64,000 nucleotides of DNA from Allopusillimonas ginsengisoli (GTDB lineage: Bacteria > Pseudomonadota > Gammaproteobacteria > Burkholderiales > Burkholderiaceae_B). The notes beneath the pieces are model-generated. The model was not told where the DNA came from. It saw nothing but the letters and a program-made list of their open reading frames with translations, and made no database searches. Positions 27,478-36,864 of the stretch are shown here, one piece after another (position 1 is the first letter of the stretch; each line of letters opens with the position of its first letter). The position numbers and the translations under genes are program-made. The stretch is taken from positions 558,001-622,000 of the forward strand of contig NZ_SDQE01000001.1 in NCBI RefSeq assembly GCF_004153455.1, written 5' to 3'.

Positions 27478-27735
27478 ATGTATTTCCCCCAGATGTCCGA
27501 CTTCTGGGAGTCAGTTCACCCCAATCAACTTTGGGTGTCGGACTCCACTTACGTGTCGACCTGGCAAGGCTGGCTGCATGTGTCCTTCGTCATCGATGGG
27601 TTTGCCCGGCGCATTGTCGGCTGGCGTGTCAGCAGTTCCATGATACGGACTTCGTGCTCGATGCCCTGGATCAGGCGCTGTATGACCGTCAGCCTCAGCA
27701 AACCGATGGTCTGATACACCATAGGCTCTCCCTTC
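27478..27735 (+). mobile_element. IS3-family transposase (orfB) fragment, frameshifted
   Basis: Part of the rve integrase core of an IS3-family transposase. NQLWVSDSTYVSTWQGWLHV, then FVIDGFARRIVGWRVSSSM runs in one frame to about 27645. A one-base loss then shifts to a frame reading TDFVLDALDQALYDRQPQQ. The first Asp of the DDE triad is kept in WVSD; the rest of the DDE triad and both insertion-sequence ends are missing. Similarity stops near 27735, where the hip control region begins. It cannot transpose and marks a past insertion between the mod and hip genes. Confidence 0.82.
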
Positions 27736-27744
27736 ATCCGAATT

Positions 27745-27887
27745 GATCCAGTTTACTGGACATATTTTTATTTAGATTATGTTTTGTCCAATAAACTAGA
27801 CATTACAAATCGGAGTTTGTCTCTTTTATTGTCTAATATAATTTACAAACAGGGGAATACATATCAAAATATCCAATATACTTTACA
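27745..27887. promoter_or_regulatory. Four putative HipB operators upstream of hipBA
   Basis: Four 18-base sites of 5-8-5 form share the pattern TGTCC-N8-nGACA: GATCC...GGACA at 27745-27762, TGTCC...AGACA at 27785-27802, TGTCT...TTACA at 27830-27847 and TATCC...TTACA at 27870-27887. The N8 cores are alike (AATAAACT, AATATAAT, AATATACT). Spacing is 40-45 bases, about four helical turns. The 5-8-5 layout is that of the E. coli HipB operator TATCC-N8-GGATA, also present in four copies. The last site ends 10 bases before the hipB ATG. Confidence 0.65.
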
Positions 27888-27897
27888 GGATATTGAT

Positions 27898-28185
27898 ATG
27901 GACATGATGGAAATTGGGGCACTCATCAAGGCAAGGCGTGTGCAATGCGGATTGAATCAAATGCAACTGGCCGAGCAGGCCGGGGTATCCAGAGCCACGC
28001 TTAGCGCGCTGGAAAACGGCCACTTGCCCGAGCTGGGCGTGAACCGGTTGCTGCGCATATTGGAAGCTGTGCAGTTCGATATGAATTTTACGCCCAGCAT
28101 GGACTATCGCCCCACGATGGATGAACTGCAGAATAAGCGCGAACAGGACGATGCGCCTCGAACCAGGAGTCGATACCGTGGCTAA
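27898..28185 (+). CDS. hipB: HipB-like antitoxin, XRE-family helix-turn-helix regulator
   Basis: 95-residue Cro/C1-type HTH protein: IGALIKARRVQCGLNQMQLA, then EQAGVSRATLSALENGHLPE (recognition helix about residues 28-45) and LLRILEAVQFDMNF. The ATG at 27898 follows AGGA by 7 bases; the frame also extends up to 27784, but that part overlaps the operator repeats and lacks family similarity. The C-terminal tail is charged and probably flexible. It is the first gene of a hipBA toxin-antitoxin operon and is expected to neutralise HipA and repress its own promoter. Its stop overlaps the hipA GTG start by 8 bases. Confidence 0.9.
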   Translation: MDMMEIGALIKARRVQCGLNQMQLAEQAGVSRATLSALENGHLPELGVNRLLRILEAVQFDMNFTPSMDYRPTMDELQNKREQDDAPRTRSRYRG

Positions 28186-29569
28186 TGACACTGAACAAAC
28201 CCAACCGGCCATATCCGATTTGCTTGATGTCTGGGTGGATGACCATTTGGGTCTTCGCAAGGTAGGGGTTCTCGAGCGCTTTCGAGAAAACGGCAGAGCC
28301 TATCAGGCCAAGGTGGCGTTTCATTATCTGGACGGTCTGAACGACGCCGATGCGGTTTCGCTCATCATGCCGATTCGGCGCGCATCCTATGAGCCTAAAG
28401 TGGCCGGCATGGTCGGAAATCTGCCGCCAGTGTTCGATCAGAACATTCCGGAAGGGGCGCTGCGCGCTTACCTGGTTAATCGCTATTTGAAGGTCATTAC
28501 CGACATGGGCGATTTTGAACTGCTCCATTTGGCTGGAAATAGAACCATCGGCAGAATTCGCGTTGTACCTCATGGCCAAAGCCCAGATGGCAAAAGACCA
28601 GTCGTACCCTCGCTAAAAGAGGTATTGGCAACTACGGACTCGCAGCAGTTGCTGGAAGAACTGTTTGAAAAGATGGCGCACCATTCCGGGGTAAGCGGCG
28701 TGCAGCCCAAGGTTCTCTTTAGCGACAAGCAGTCTGATGAGACGTTAGATCAACAGAACATTTCTGGACGCCACCGCCTGACACTCCAACAGGATGGCTA
28801 TATCCTGAAGGCGGCCGGGCGGGACTTCCCAAGCCTGGCGATCAATGAATACCTGTGTCTGTATGCGTCAAAAATGAGCGGCCTGGCCACAGCCCACGCC
28901 GAACTCTCGGACGATGGACAGGTGCTGGCCATCAAGCGTTTTGACCTGGATGAGCAAACGGGCCACCCTATCGGATTCGAAGACATGGCCAGCCTAAGTG
29001 CATTGACCGCACACGATAAGTACAAAGGCAGCTATGAAGAAATGGTCAAGACCATGGCGGCAATGCTAGCGCCCCAGGAGCGGCGCGCGCTGATGGTCGA
29101 GGTATTCAAATCCATCGCGCTATCTTGCGCCGTCGGCAATGGCGATGCGCACCTGAAGAACTTTGGCCTACTCTACGAAGATCCAACCATAACGCCACGC
29201 CTCGCGCCCGTATACGATGTATGTTGCACCAGGGCCTACCTGGATTCGGACCAGCTCGCGCTAACGCTTGGCGGCTCCAAGCGCTTTCCAAAACGAGATG
29301 CGCTCGTCAAGTTTGGCCGCATCACATGCAAAATGACCGGCAAGGAAGTCCATCGCGTCCTGGAAGACATCGCAACCGGCATCGAAGTGGCTGCGCTGGA
29401 ATTACACTACTTCTGCGAGCACTATCCAGAATTTAATCTGGCATGTGGAGAGCGTATGCTCAAAGCCTGGGACATCGGCATGCGCTATACGCTTGGGATG
29501 GGGCCCGATTACGTGCTACCTGCCTCTTTGGAATATGTGGGCACCAGCCGGCCCAAGATGGCCGGATAA
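28178..29569 (+). CDS. hipA: HipA-like serine/threonine kinase toxin
   Basis: 463 residues from the GTG at 28178, which has AGGAG eight bases upstream; the alternative ATG at 28121 lies inside hipB. HipA toxins phosphorylate glutamyl-tRNA synthetase (E. coli HipA) and block translation. Visible parts are an N-terminal HipA_N region, the phosphate-loop-like SGVSGVQPKVLFS (about residues 171-183), lysine K211 in YILKAA, and a catalytic loop GNGDAHLKNFGLLY (D323, N328). YDVCCTRAYL with the metal-binding Asp follows. All key kinase residues seem intact, so the toxin is likely active. hipB precedes it with overlap. Confidence 0.92.
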   Translation: MANDTEQTQPAISDLLDVWVDDHLGLRKVGVLERFRENGRAYQAKVAFHYLDGLNDADAVSLIMPIRRASYEPKVAGMVGNLPPVFDQNIPEGALRAYLVNRYLKVITDMGDFELLHLAGNRTIGRIRVVPHGQSPDGKRPVVPSLKEVLATTDSQQLLEELFEKMAHHSGVSGVQPKVLFSDKQSDETLDQQNISGRHRLTLQQDGYILKAAGRDFPSLAINEYLCLYASKMSGLATAHAELSDDGQVLAIKRFDLDEQTGHPIGFEDMASLSALTAHDKYKGSYEEMVKTMAAMLAPQERRALMVEVFKSIALSCAVGNGDAHLKNFGLLYEDPTITPRLAPVYDVCCTRAYLDSDQLALTLGGSKRFPKRDALVKFGRITCKMTGKEVHRVLEDIATGIEVAALELHYFCEHYPEFNLACGERMLKAWDIGMRYTLGMGPDYVLPASLEYVGTSRPKMAG

Positions 29570-29630
29570 CTAGCTTGCTCACTTTAAAGCGTCTAGCTTG
29601 AGAAAAGTGCAGCACAGCAGATCTCTATCG

Positions 29631-30296
29631 ATGAATGTCATGAACACAACGACCAAGGCTGCAAGGCCCCGCGGCATGTCTTACGCCCGTCGCGATGCGA
29701 AGCCGCCGCCCGATGAGCCGCGCCTCATTCTGCTGAACAAACCGTACGATGTATTGCCGCAGTTCACTGACGAGCAGGGCCGCAGTACGCTCAAAGATTT
29801 CGTCAACGTGCCAGACGTATACCCCGCTGGAAGATTGGACCGGGATAGCGAAGGTCTGCTGTTGCTGACCAACGACGGCCAGCTTCAGGCCAGCATCGCC
29901 GACCCCAGGCACAAGATGGCGAAAACGTACTGGTTACAGGTGGAAGGCGAACCCACGGCGCAGCAATTACAGCAGTTGCGGAAGGGTGTAATGCTCAAGG
30001 ATGGCCGCGCGGCAGCCAGTGACGTCACTGACATTACGCCACCGAATTTGTGGCCGCGCACGCCGCCTGTACGCTTTCGCCAGCATATACCGACCGCATG
30101 GATAGCGCTGACCATCCATGAAGGGCGCAACCGCCAGGTGCGGCGCATGACCGCCGCCGTGGGGCTTCCTACGCTGAGATTGGTAAGAGTACAGGTCGGG
30201 CCTTGGGCACTGGACGATCTACTGCCGGGCCAATGGCGTGACGTTCCGCCAAACATTCCGCTGCCAAGCGATCACCCCACCCCCTGCACCGGATAA
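29631..30296 (+). CDS. rluE: 23S rRNA pseudouridine synthase, RluE-type (RsuA family)
   Basis: Isomerises a uridine in 23S rRNA (U2457 in E. coli) to pseudouridine. 221 residues from the ATG at 29631; a TTG at 29598 is also in frame. Family blocks are LILLNKPYDVLPQFTDE, the catalytic-Asp motif GRLDRDSEGLLLLTNDG (Asp in RLD, about residue 70) and HEGRNRQVRRMTAAVGLPT. There is no S4 domain, as usual for RluE. The last 25 bases overlap the 3' end of the convergent addA-like gene. Confidence 0.93.
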   Translation: MNVMNTTTKAARPRGMSYARRDAKPPPDEPRLILLNKPYDVLPQFTDEQGRSTLKDFVNVPDVYPAGRLDRDSEGLLLLTNDGQLQASIADPRHKMAKTYWLQVEGEPTAQQLQQLRKGVMLKDGRAAASDVTDITPPNLWPRTPPVRFRQHIPTAWIALTIHEGRNRQVRRMTAAVGLPTLRLVRVQVGPWALDDLLPGQWRDVPPNIPLPSDHPTPCTG

Positions 30297-33200
30297 TCCA
30301 CCCAGATATCCGCCCTCGGAAAATACAGCGCGCCGCGCGCGGGGCGCCCGTCAAGGGCCGTCACGTGTGCGCAATAGCGTTCGATCTGCTCGCGATAGCG
30401 CTCACGCATGCGGGCCGCGTAGGCGTCGGCGGACTCGCCCGAATGAGGCTTGCCAGTCTTGTAGTCCACAACCAGCCAGTCGTTTTCCTGGGAGATGGCC
30501 AAATCGATGACGGACACACGACCGCTGATATCCAGCAGTGTCCATTCGCGATGAGCCTGGGCCACGCGCAATAGCCACTGGCCGCGCTCGCTGGCAAGCG
30601 TGGAAGCCAGCGTATCGCGCAAGGCTTCGGTGGCGTGATCCAGACTGGTATCGGGTAAGCCAGCGCGTGCAAGCTGGCGGCGAAACACGGGCAGGCAGTC
30701 GTCAATGCGGGCGGCAGTCCAGGCATCAGCGCCCTCCTTGCCGATGCGCTCCAGCCAGGCGTGGGCGACCGTACCGATGACAGCTTCGTCGCCAGATGCT
30801 TCGCGCCATTGCCAGATGGCGGCGCCGGCTGGGCGGCGGGCGGCGGCGACAGGCGAGGCGGGTGATCCGTGCGCAGCGCGAGGGGCAACTGAACCTGCGC
30901 CCCCTGCTGTCGACGACCCTGGGCTTTCCTGTATGCCGAATTCCGGTTCCGGAGGCAAGGCATCCAGCCGCCGGCGAACCAGAAAACGGCCAGTGGGCCT
31001 GCCCAAAAGGCCGCGCTGCGAGCCATCAACAGATTGCGCATCCGCGCCTGCTCCTGCCACCGCCCGCGTCGCCGCGTTGCCCAATGAAATCGTCTTCGAC
31101 GCCACACCGATGTCAGGCACCTCGGGCACGATCAACTGATCCCACAAACGCCCCAACAGCGAAGTGCCTGCGGGCTTCTTGGGTTTCATGTCCTCAGCCA
31201 GTACAACCTCGCCGACCAGATGCAGTTGATGCCGAGCACGCGTCAGACCAACGTACAGCAGGCGGTCCGTCTCGTAAGCCGCGCGCTTTTTCTCGCGCTC
31301 GGCCAGATAAACGGTGACCGGGTCAGGCTCGGCGGTCACGCGATGCTTGATGGGCCCCAACAGCAATTCGTCGCCATGCGGTTCGAAGTACATCAAGGGC
31401 GGCGTGTCGGCACGTGGACGGCGATGCAGGCCGGTCATGATCACCGTTTCGAACTCCAAGCCCTTGGATTTGTGCAAAGTCATCACCTCTACCGCACGTT
31501 CGCTGCTTTCCGGCGCAGCGAACAGCTTCTCCAGGCGTTGTTCCAGATCGACAGGGTCCAATTGCCCATAGGGCGCAATGTCTTCGATCAGTCGGAACAG
31601 GCGCTCTGCATCGGCCGCATCACTAGGATTCCGGTAATACACCGCTGGACCGCCCAGGCGCTGCCAGCAGCGCTCCAGCCAGGCGGCAAAGGGCACAGAG
31701 CCGGCGGCATTGCTGTCGTCCAACAGCACAGCAGCGGCCAGCCGCAGGCGACGGGCTTCGTCGGGCGGCAAAGGCCCCTTATCCGACGGAAGCCAGACCT
31801 CATCCACATTATCTCCCTCGCGTTGCCTTGCATTCCCGCTTAACCAGGCAGTCAGCAGCCGGGGAATCGGCGTCAACAAATCCGCACCGCACAGGGCATG
31901 CAGGCTGGACAGTGTCAAGCCGCACAGCGGCGAGCGCAGCACAGACAGCCAGGCCAGCCGATCGGCGGGATGCGACAGCGCACGCGCGAGCTGGGCAAGA
32001 TCAATCACGACCTGCCGCGATTGCAGCGTGACCAATTCCACCGCCCGGCACGGTACGCCGGCAGCAGTCAGACAATGTACGACTTCACCCAGATGGCTTC
32101 GAGCACGCACCAGAATGGCAACGGGATGCTCGCTGTCGGGATGCTCGTCCAACGCCTGCCTGGCCAGACGTACAACCAATGTATCCGCATCGCTTTCTGT
32201 CAACGGCAGCGTCTGCCCAGACGCCGCAGGGGCACCTGGGGCGGACGACGTAGGGCCCCCCTGTGCTTCAGCACCGCTACCGGCGCGGTCAGCATTCACC
32301 GCCAGGTCACTTGTACCTGCAGGTTTCATCGTTGCGGCAAAATCGCCCTCGTGCTCCTCATCGCCCTCCTCTTCTTTGCGCACCCACACAGGATGAAACT
32401 GCGTGGTCACGCCCTCGACCGCCTCGTTGAACGGCACGGATCGCGTATAACGGATCGCCCCCAGGCCGGGGTGATTCTCGCGGGGAAAAATCGGCTGGCA
32501 AGTCGCATTCACCCATTCAACCAGATTGCCCTGGGAACGGAAGTTTTCTTTAAGTTCGAGCGCCGTCAGCCGAACCTCGCCCAGCCCGTGATCACGCACA
32601 TTCAAAAACCCACCCACGTCGGCCTTGCGGAAGCGATAAATGGACTGCATGGGATCGCCCACCAGAAACAGCGTATGTCCATCACCATCCATCCAGCCCG
32701 CCGTCAGCAATTCCAGCAATCGGATCTGGGTCTGGCTGGTGTCCTGGAATTCATCCACCAGAATATGACGAATGGCGCTGTCCAGCGACAACAACAGATC
32801 GCTGGGGTCGTCCACCCGGCCCAGCGCCTCAATGGCACGCTGCGAAATTTCAGTGAAGTCCACCTCAGCCGCCTCGGCGAAACGCAGCTTGAGCTGGGCC
32901 GCAGCCAGCCACAACACCTCGAGCAGCACGGCCAACACCCGCTGCTGCGCTTCTGTATAGCCCCCACAAGGCGCGCTGCGGATGTCGTGCAGAATGCCTA
33001 CCCACGCTTCATTCTCAGGCACCGACGCCAGCCACGCAAGAAAATCCTTTTTGTGCTGGCTACCCGCCTCAAAACCTTGATTCTTGTTGACCGTGCGCCG
33101 CAATGTGCCCTTGGCCGTCAACAAGGCCTGCGCCAAAGCCTGCCACTGCGGCAGGCAGTCCATATCTATATCAAAAGGCTGTCCGTCCCAGTCCAACAGA

Positions 33201-33970
33201 GGACTATCCGGCTCAGCCCCGCTGGCCGCCAAGGTTTCCGCGGCTTGACGCAAGCAGGGAGCAAGCGCAGACGCCCAACCCACCGGCATGGCGCCACCCA
33301 AACGGCGCAGATCTTCCTCCACCGCACGCGCCAGGCTCTCCAGCAACTGTTCGTTGTCGGCCCCCCGCCCCAGCAGCGGCAGCCACTGGTCCCGGCTGGC
33401 CAGCATACCGGCCAGCAAATCCCGTGCAATGTTGACGTCCACATCCAGATGCGCGATCAACTCGGCCACCGCCTCGTTTTCGTCTGCCATGGCCAGTGTT
33501 GCCTGCGCCGCAGCCTCATAGTGCTCACCGGGATTATCGGTAATTGAAGGCATCCCGCCCAGACCGCTCATCCACGGCATGGCCCGCACCAGATACGCGC
33601 AAAAGGAATCGATGGTGCGTATGCCCAAGCGTGCCGGATAATCCAGCAAGTTCCAGCCCAATTGCTCGTCGCGGGCCAGTGCCTGGCGGGCCAAGGCCCA
33701 ACCGCGCTGCTTGTGTGGCGCCTCAGGCCGCGGCCCTTTTCCGTCGCGCAGCTTGCCCAACACCCGCGCATGCATCTCGGACGCCGCCTTGCGCGTAAAA
33801 GTAATCGCCACGATCTCCTCTGGCCGGTTCACCGTCGCCAGCAAGGCCAGAATGCGATCCGTCAGCAATTCTGTCTTGCCCGATCCCGCGGGCGCCTGGA
33901 TCAAAAAAGACTGGCTCGGATCTATCGCCGCAGCGCGTACCGCACTGTCACTAGGCTCTCGCATCGTCAC
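30272..33970 (-). CDS. addA: AddA-like UvrD/Rep helicase-nuclease (double-strand break repair)
   Basis: 1232-residue helicase/nuclease of the AddA type that, with its partner, resects double-strand breaks. Motif I is FLIQAPAGSGKTELLTDRIL (about residues 22-41) and motif Ia is VAITFTRKAASEMHARV. The DExx box is VDEFQDTSQTQIRLLEL, motif V lies in MTLHKSKGLEFETVIMTGL, and motif VI in LLYVGLTRARHQLHLV. The C-terminal RecB-type nuclease domain holds DYKTGKPHSGES (Asp and Lys of the D-x-K triad). It overlaps the addB-like gene by 20 bases and rluE (opposite strand) by 25. Burkholderiales often carry this pair. Confidence 0.9.
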   Translation of the reverse strand: MTMREPSDSAVRAAAIDPSQSFLIQAPAGSGKTELLTDRILALLATVNRPEEIVAITFTRKAASEMHARVLGKLRDGKGPRPEAPHKQRGWALARQALARDEQLGWNLLDYPARLGIRTIDSFCAYLVRAMPWMSGLGGMPSITDNPGEHYEAAAQATLAMADENEAVAELIAHLDVDVNIARDLLAGMLASRDQWLPLLGRGADNEQLLESLARAVEEDLRRLGGAMPVGWASALAPCLRQAAETLAASGAEPDSPLLDWDGQPFDIDMDCLPQWQALAQALLTAKGTLRRTVNKNQGFEAGSQHKKDFLAWLASVPENEAWVGILHDIRSAPCGGYTEAQQRVLAVLLEVLWLAAAQLKLRFAEAAEVDFTEISQRAIEALGRVDDPSDLLLSLDSAIRHILVDEFQDTSQTQIRLLELLTAGWMDGDGHTLFLVGDPMQSIYRFRKADVGGFLNVRDHGLGEVRLTALELKENFRSQGNLVEWVNATCQPIFPRENHPGLGAIRYTRSVPFNEAVEGVTTQFHPVWVRKEEEGDEEHEGDFAATMKPAGTSDLAVNADRAGSGAEAQGGPTSSAPGAPAASGQTLPLTESDADTLVVRLARQALDEHPDSEHPVAILVRARSHLGEVVHCLTAAGVPCRAVELVTLQSRQVVIDLAQLARALSHPADRLAWLSVLRSPLCGLTLSSLHALCGADLLTPIPRLLTAWLSGNARQREGDNVDEVWLPSDKGPLPPDEARRLRLAAAVLLDDSNAAGSVPFAAWLERCWQRLGGPAVYYRNPSDAADAERLFRLIEDIAPYGQLDPVDLEQRLEKLFAAPESSERAVEVMTLHKSKGLEFETVIMTGLHRRPRADTPPLMYFEPHGDELLLGPIKHRVTAEPDPVTVYLAEREKKRAAYETDRLLYVGLTRARHQLHLVGEVVLAEDMKPKKPAGTSLLGRLWDQLIVPEVPDIGVASKTISLGNAATRAVAGAGADAQSVDGSQRGLLGRPTGRFLVRRRLDALPPEPEFGIQESPGSSTAGGAGSVAPRAAHGSPASPVAAARRPAGAAIWQWREASGDEAVIGTVAHAWLERIGKEGADAWTAARIDDCLPVFRRQLARAGLPDTSLDHATEALRDTLASTLASERGQWLLRVAQAHREWTLLDISGRVSVIDLAISQENDWLVVDYKTGKPHSGESADAYAARMRERYREQIERYCAHVTALDGRPARGALYFPRADIWVDYPVQGVG

Positions 33971-36710
33971 TCGGATATTCCTCGGTTAACCTCAGGAAAG
34001 GCAGGGCATCGCAATAGCGGATGTCGTCCAGGCGCAAATATTCGTTTCGCGCCACGCCCGACGCATATTCCTGGGCCAGTTGCTCAATGGTGCGTCGCCA
34101 TTGCTGCATGACGTCTTCCCACTGTCGCCCTGCAAAGACTGGCCAGTCATCCAGCGCGGCCACGCCATCAAAACCGTACTCGCCGTCCGCCAGGCCACGC
34201 ATCTGAATCTCGCGCGCATGCAAGCGGGCCAACACCAGCGCACCCACTTGATTGCTATGCTCGGCCAATACAGACGCATAAAAAGGAAGCTGCAGGCTTA
34301 CCGGGCGCACCCGCATCCAATCAGATTTTGGATCGATACGGCCGCTGCCAGACTTGTAATCGATCACTGCCAGCCGGCCATCCTCCAGCGTGTCGATGCG
34401 GTCCAGCCGCAGGCTCAGAGACAGCGCGCCATACCGCCAGTCGTACTTCTGCTCAACATCCTTGACTGCAAACGGCGCGCGCTGCAGTTCCGCCGCCAGC
34501 CAATCACGGAGCACAATCTCTGCGCGCCGCATCTCCAGGCCACGCAGCGTATCGCCGTAATCGCCCAGGAACTCATCGGCCGCCTGCTGTACCGCTTCGC
34601 TGACCAGGCTGTCGAGATGACCGGCCTGATCCAGACTGCGCAATGCCTCCTGATCCGGGATCATGCGCCAGACGATTTCGATCGCCCGGTGCAGCAGTTC
34701 GCCGCGCGCGTTCTGGTCAAATAGTTCTGCATAGGGGGGCAAGGCACTTGCGCCCAGGCGGTACTTGGCAAAAGCCCACAAGGGATTGCGTGCCTGAGTA
34801 TCGATCACGCCTATGCCACCGCGCGTTTCCGCGCCAGGTTCCAAGGGCGGGCCTTGATCATCGACCAGGTATTCCAGAATATCGGCAGGGCATTGCCTGT
34901 CTTGACGACCCATCGCCTGGGAATCACCCTGCTTCGTCATTAAACTGCCTTGTTCCGCGCGACCACCCCCGACAGCATGATCGGCCGCCGCACCGCCCGC
35001 GCCGATTTGCTCACCTCTCAACGCATCCACCACCGGTACCGCCGCAATACACGGGCTGGGCCGGAGCAACCGCTCGCCCTCGAAACGCGGATGGCTCAAT
35101 ACGACCTGCGGTGCACATTCCAGTAGTGAGGCATAGAGCGTCTGCGCCCATCGCAGCTCGCGCTCAGGGGTGGCGCGCGGCGCGCCCGCCTCGCGCTGCG
35201 CCAACAGCGGAATAAACGGATTCGGCTTGGGCGGTGCGGGCAGCACCTCGTCGGTAAGCCCCAGCACCCAAATTCCGTCCCAACGCCCTCCCTCGGATTC
35301 CAGAAAACCCAACACATCCAGCCGGGAAGCGGGATCCCGCTGCGGCTGGAAAGGGGTTTCGTTCGCCAACCGGCGCAACAACCCGACCGCACCCGCAAAA
35401 CTGAGCGAACCCGCCACGAAAGTAAGACGCGCCATCACATCCAGCAAACGGTCCAGCGCCTCTACCACCTGATACGCATGGCTGTCCAGTATCTCTTGTC
35501 CCGGAAAACCCAGCGCCTCCAGCCAATGCCGGAAACGACGGGACCAGACCTCTGCCGTTGCCGTGCCGTGATCATCGCGCATCGCCTCGATGCAGCCTTG
35601 CCAGGCCTGACCCAACTGGGGCGCCATGCGCCGCAACAATTCACTGAAGTCAGCGTCTGACACCGACATAATCCGGCGGCGGCGCCAATAGGCGTCGATG
35701 GCCGCGCGACCGGGCGCCTCTACTGCGCCCCCTGCGCAACCGCCTGCCAACAGCGCCGCACCCAGATCCGCAGGCGCAAGAGACCTGCCGCGCGACACCC
35801 CTGCCATCACGGTCAGCCATGCCAGCGCAGCGCGCACCAGCGGCCACTCCGCCATAGGGCGGGCAACCGCAACGTTGTACGGCGTTGCTTCGCCCAGCGC
35901 CGCCCGCAAACTGCGATGCGCCAGCGCCACGTCTGCCTCCAGCCGAGACGCGACGATAGCGTAACTGCCATTGGGATTAGCCTTTAACTGCCGCGCTGCC
36001 CATTGCGCCGCCAGCCGCCATTCTGTATCCGGATCATCGGCCTCTATACGGAACACCTCGCCCGCCGCCTGCGCCGGCCGTTCCAGCGCTACTATCTGCA
36101 CGCCCTGATCGCGCAGCGCCTCCAATACACCGGCCAGCCGCGGCGACACTTCGTTAAAACCCGCCAGCACCAGCGTTTTAAACGGCAAGGACAGTGTTCC
36201 ATCGCATACACACTCGCAAACGCGCTCATACGCCTGATTGCTGTCCTCCAGGTCCATGGCAACGAGATGATCACGGTAGCGCTCTCGCCACAGCAAGAAG
36301 CTTTGGTAGTCGCTGGTCTGTTGCTCCGGCCTGACCTGGATGCGCCAGTCGTCAAGCAGTCGATCCGCCTCTGCCGCAAGCCGCGCCGCCTGGGCGATAT
36401 CCAGCAGCGGATGGTCGGGTTCCGCCTCTCCAATTGCCTGCCGCCACAACAACTGCACGCCAAAGCCATCCACTGTACGCATAGCCTGCCCGGACTCCGG
36501 CACGAAAGCCAGCTCATCGGCCAGCCGCGCAAGCCAGCCCGATAGCGGCACAATATCCGGCACCGCCATCACCCTACGATCCGCGCTCAGCCGCGCTGAC
36601 AGCTCCGCCAGCACCCGGCGGGCGTAACGGTTATTGACGGTGAGCACCAGCACATCCCGGGCTTTCAGCCCAGTCAACGCGTCCAACCTTATGGAGGGAA
36701 AGTTTTCCAT
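33951..36710 (-). CDS. addB: AddB-like PD-(D/E)XK nuclease / inactivated helicase subunit
   Basis: Partner of the AddA-like helicase, 919 residues from the ATG at 36710 (a TTG at 36734 would add 8). The N-terminal part resembles a degenerate UvrD-like helicase: VLVLTVNNRYARRVLAEL lacks a Walker A, as expected for an AddB that no longer hydrolyses ATP there. The C-terminal PDDEXK_1 nuclease carries YGALSLSLRLDRID and LAVIDYKSGSGRIDPKS (catalytic D, K). No obvious cluster of four cysteines for a Fe-S site was seen. It is first in the pair on the minus strand, with a 20-base overlap. Confidence 0.85.
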   Translation of the reverse strand: MENFPSIRLDALTGLKARDVLVLTVNNRYARRVLAELSARLSADRRVMAVPDIVPLSGWLARLADELAFVPESGQAMRTVDGFGVQLLWRQAIGEAEPDHPLLDIAQAARLAAEADRLLDDWRIQVRPEQQTSDYQSFLLWRERYRDHLVAMDLEDSNQAYERVCECVCDGTLSLPFKTLVLAGFNEVSPRLAGVLEALRDQGVQIVALERPAQAAGEVFRIEADDPDTEWRLAAQWAARQLKANPNGSYAIVASRLEADVALAHRSLRAALGEATPYNVAVARPMAEWPLVRAALAWLTVMAGVSRGRSLAPADLGAALLAGGCAGGAVEAPGRAAIDAYWRRRRIMSVSDADFSELLRRMAPQLGQAWQGCIEAMRDDHGTATAEVWSRRFRHWLEALGFPGQEILDSHAYQVVEALDRLLDVMARLTFVAGSLSFAGAVGLLRRLANETPFQPQRDPASRLDVLGFLESEGGRWDGIWVLGLTDEVLPAPPKPNPFIPLLAQREAGAPRATPERELRWAQTLYASLLECAPQVVLSHPRFEGERLLRPSPCIAAVPVVDALRGEQIGAGGAAADHAVGGGRAEQGSLMTKQGDSQAMGRQDRQCPADILEYLVDDQGPPLEPGAETRGGIGVIDTQARNPLWAFAKYRLGASALPPYAELFDQNARGELLHRAIEIVWRMIPDQEALRSLDQAGHLDSLVSEAVQQAADEFLGDYGDTLRGLEMRRAEIVLRDWLAAELQRAPFAVKDVEQKYDWRYGALSLSLRLDRIDTLEDGRLAVIDYKSGSGRIDPKSDWMRVRPVSLQLPFYASVLAEHSNQVGALVLARLHAREIQMRGLADGEYGFDGVAALDDWPVFAGRQWEDVMQQWRRTIEQLAQEYASGVARNEYLRLDDIRYCDALPFLRLTEEYPSDDARA

Positions 36711-36864
36711 CACGGCAGAGGTAAATATAGACAAGGGGTCATTCTACCTAGAAGGTGGGCGGACTTTGGTCTTATGCTGATCGCCATCCTGAAAGCCAAG
36801 GAACTACGACTGACCGTAGAATGCATCATTCCCTAAGCAGTCGTAAGCGCTTAAACTCGGCGTT

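Noticed and set aside
27784-27897. Longer N-terminus for HipB starting at 27784
   Set aside because: The added 38 codons coincide with the operator repeats, lack family similarity, and the ATG at 27898 has a good ribosome binding site.
31898-33547. A 549-codon plus-strand frame opposite the addA-like gene
   Set aside because: Antisense shadow of a confidently identified helicase; sequence is low-complexity (Gln, Arg, His) with no start signal.
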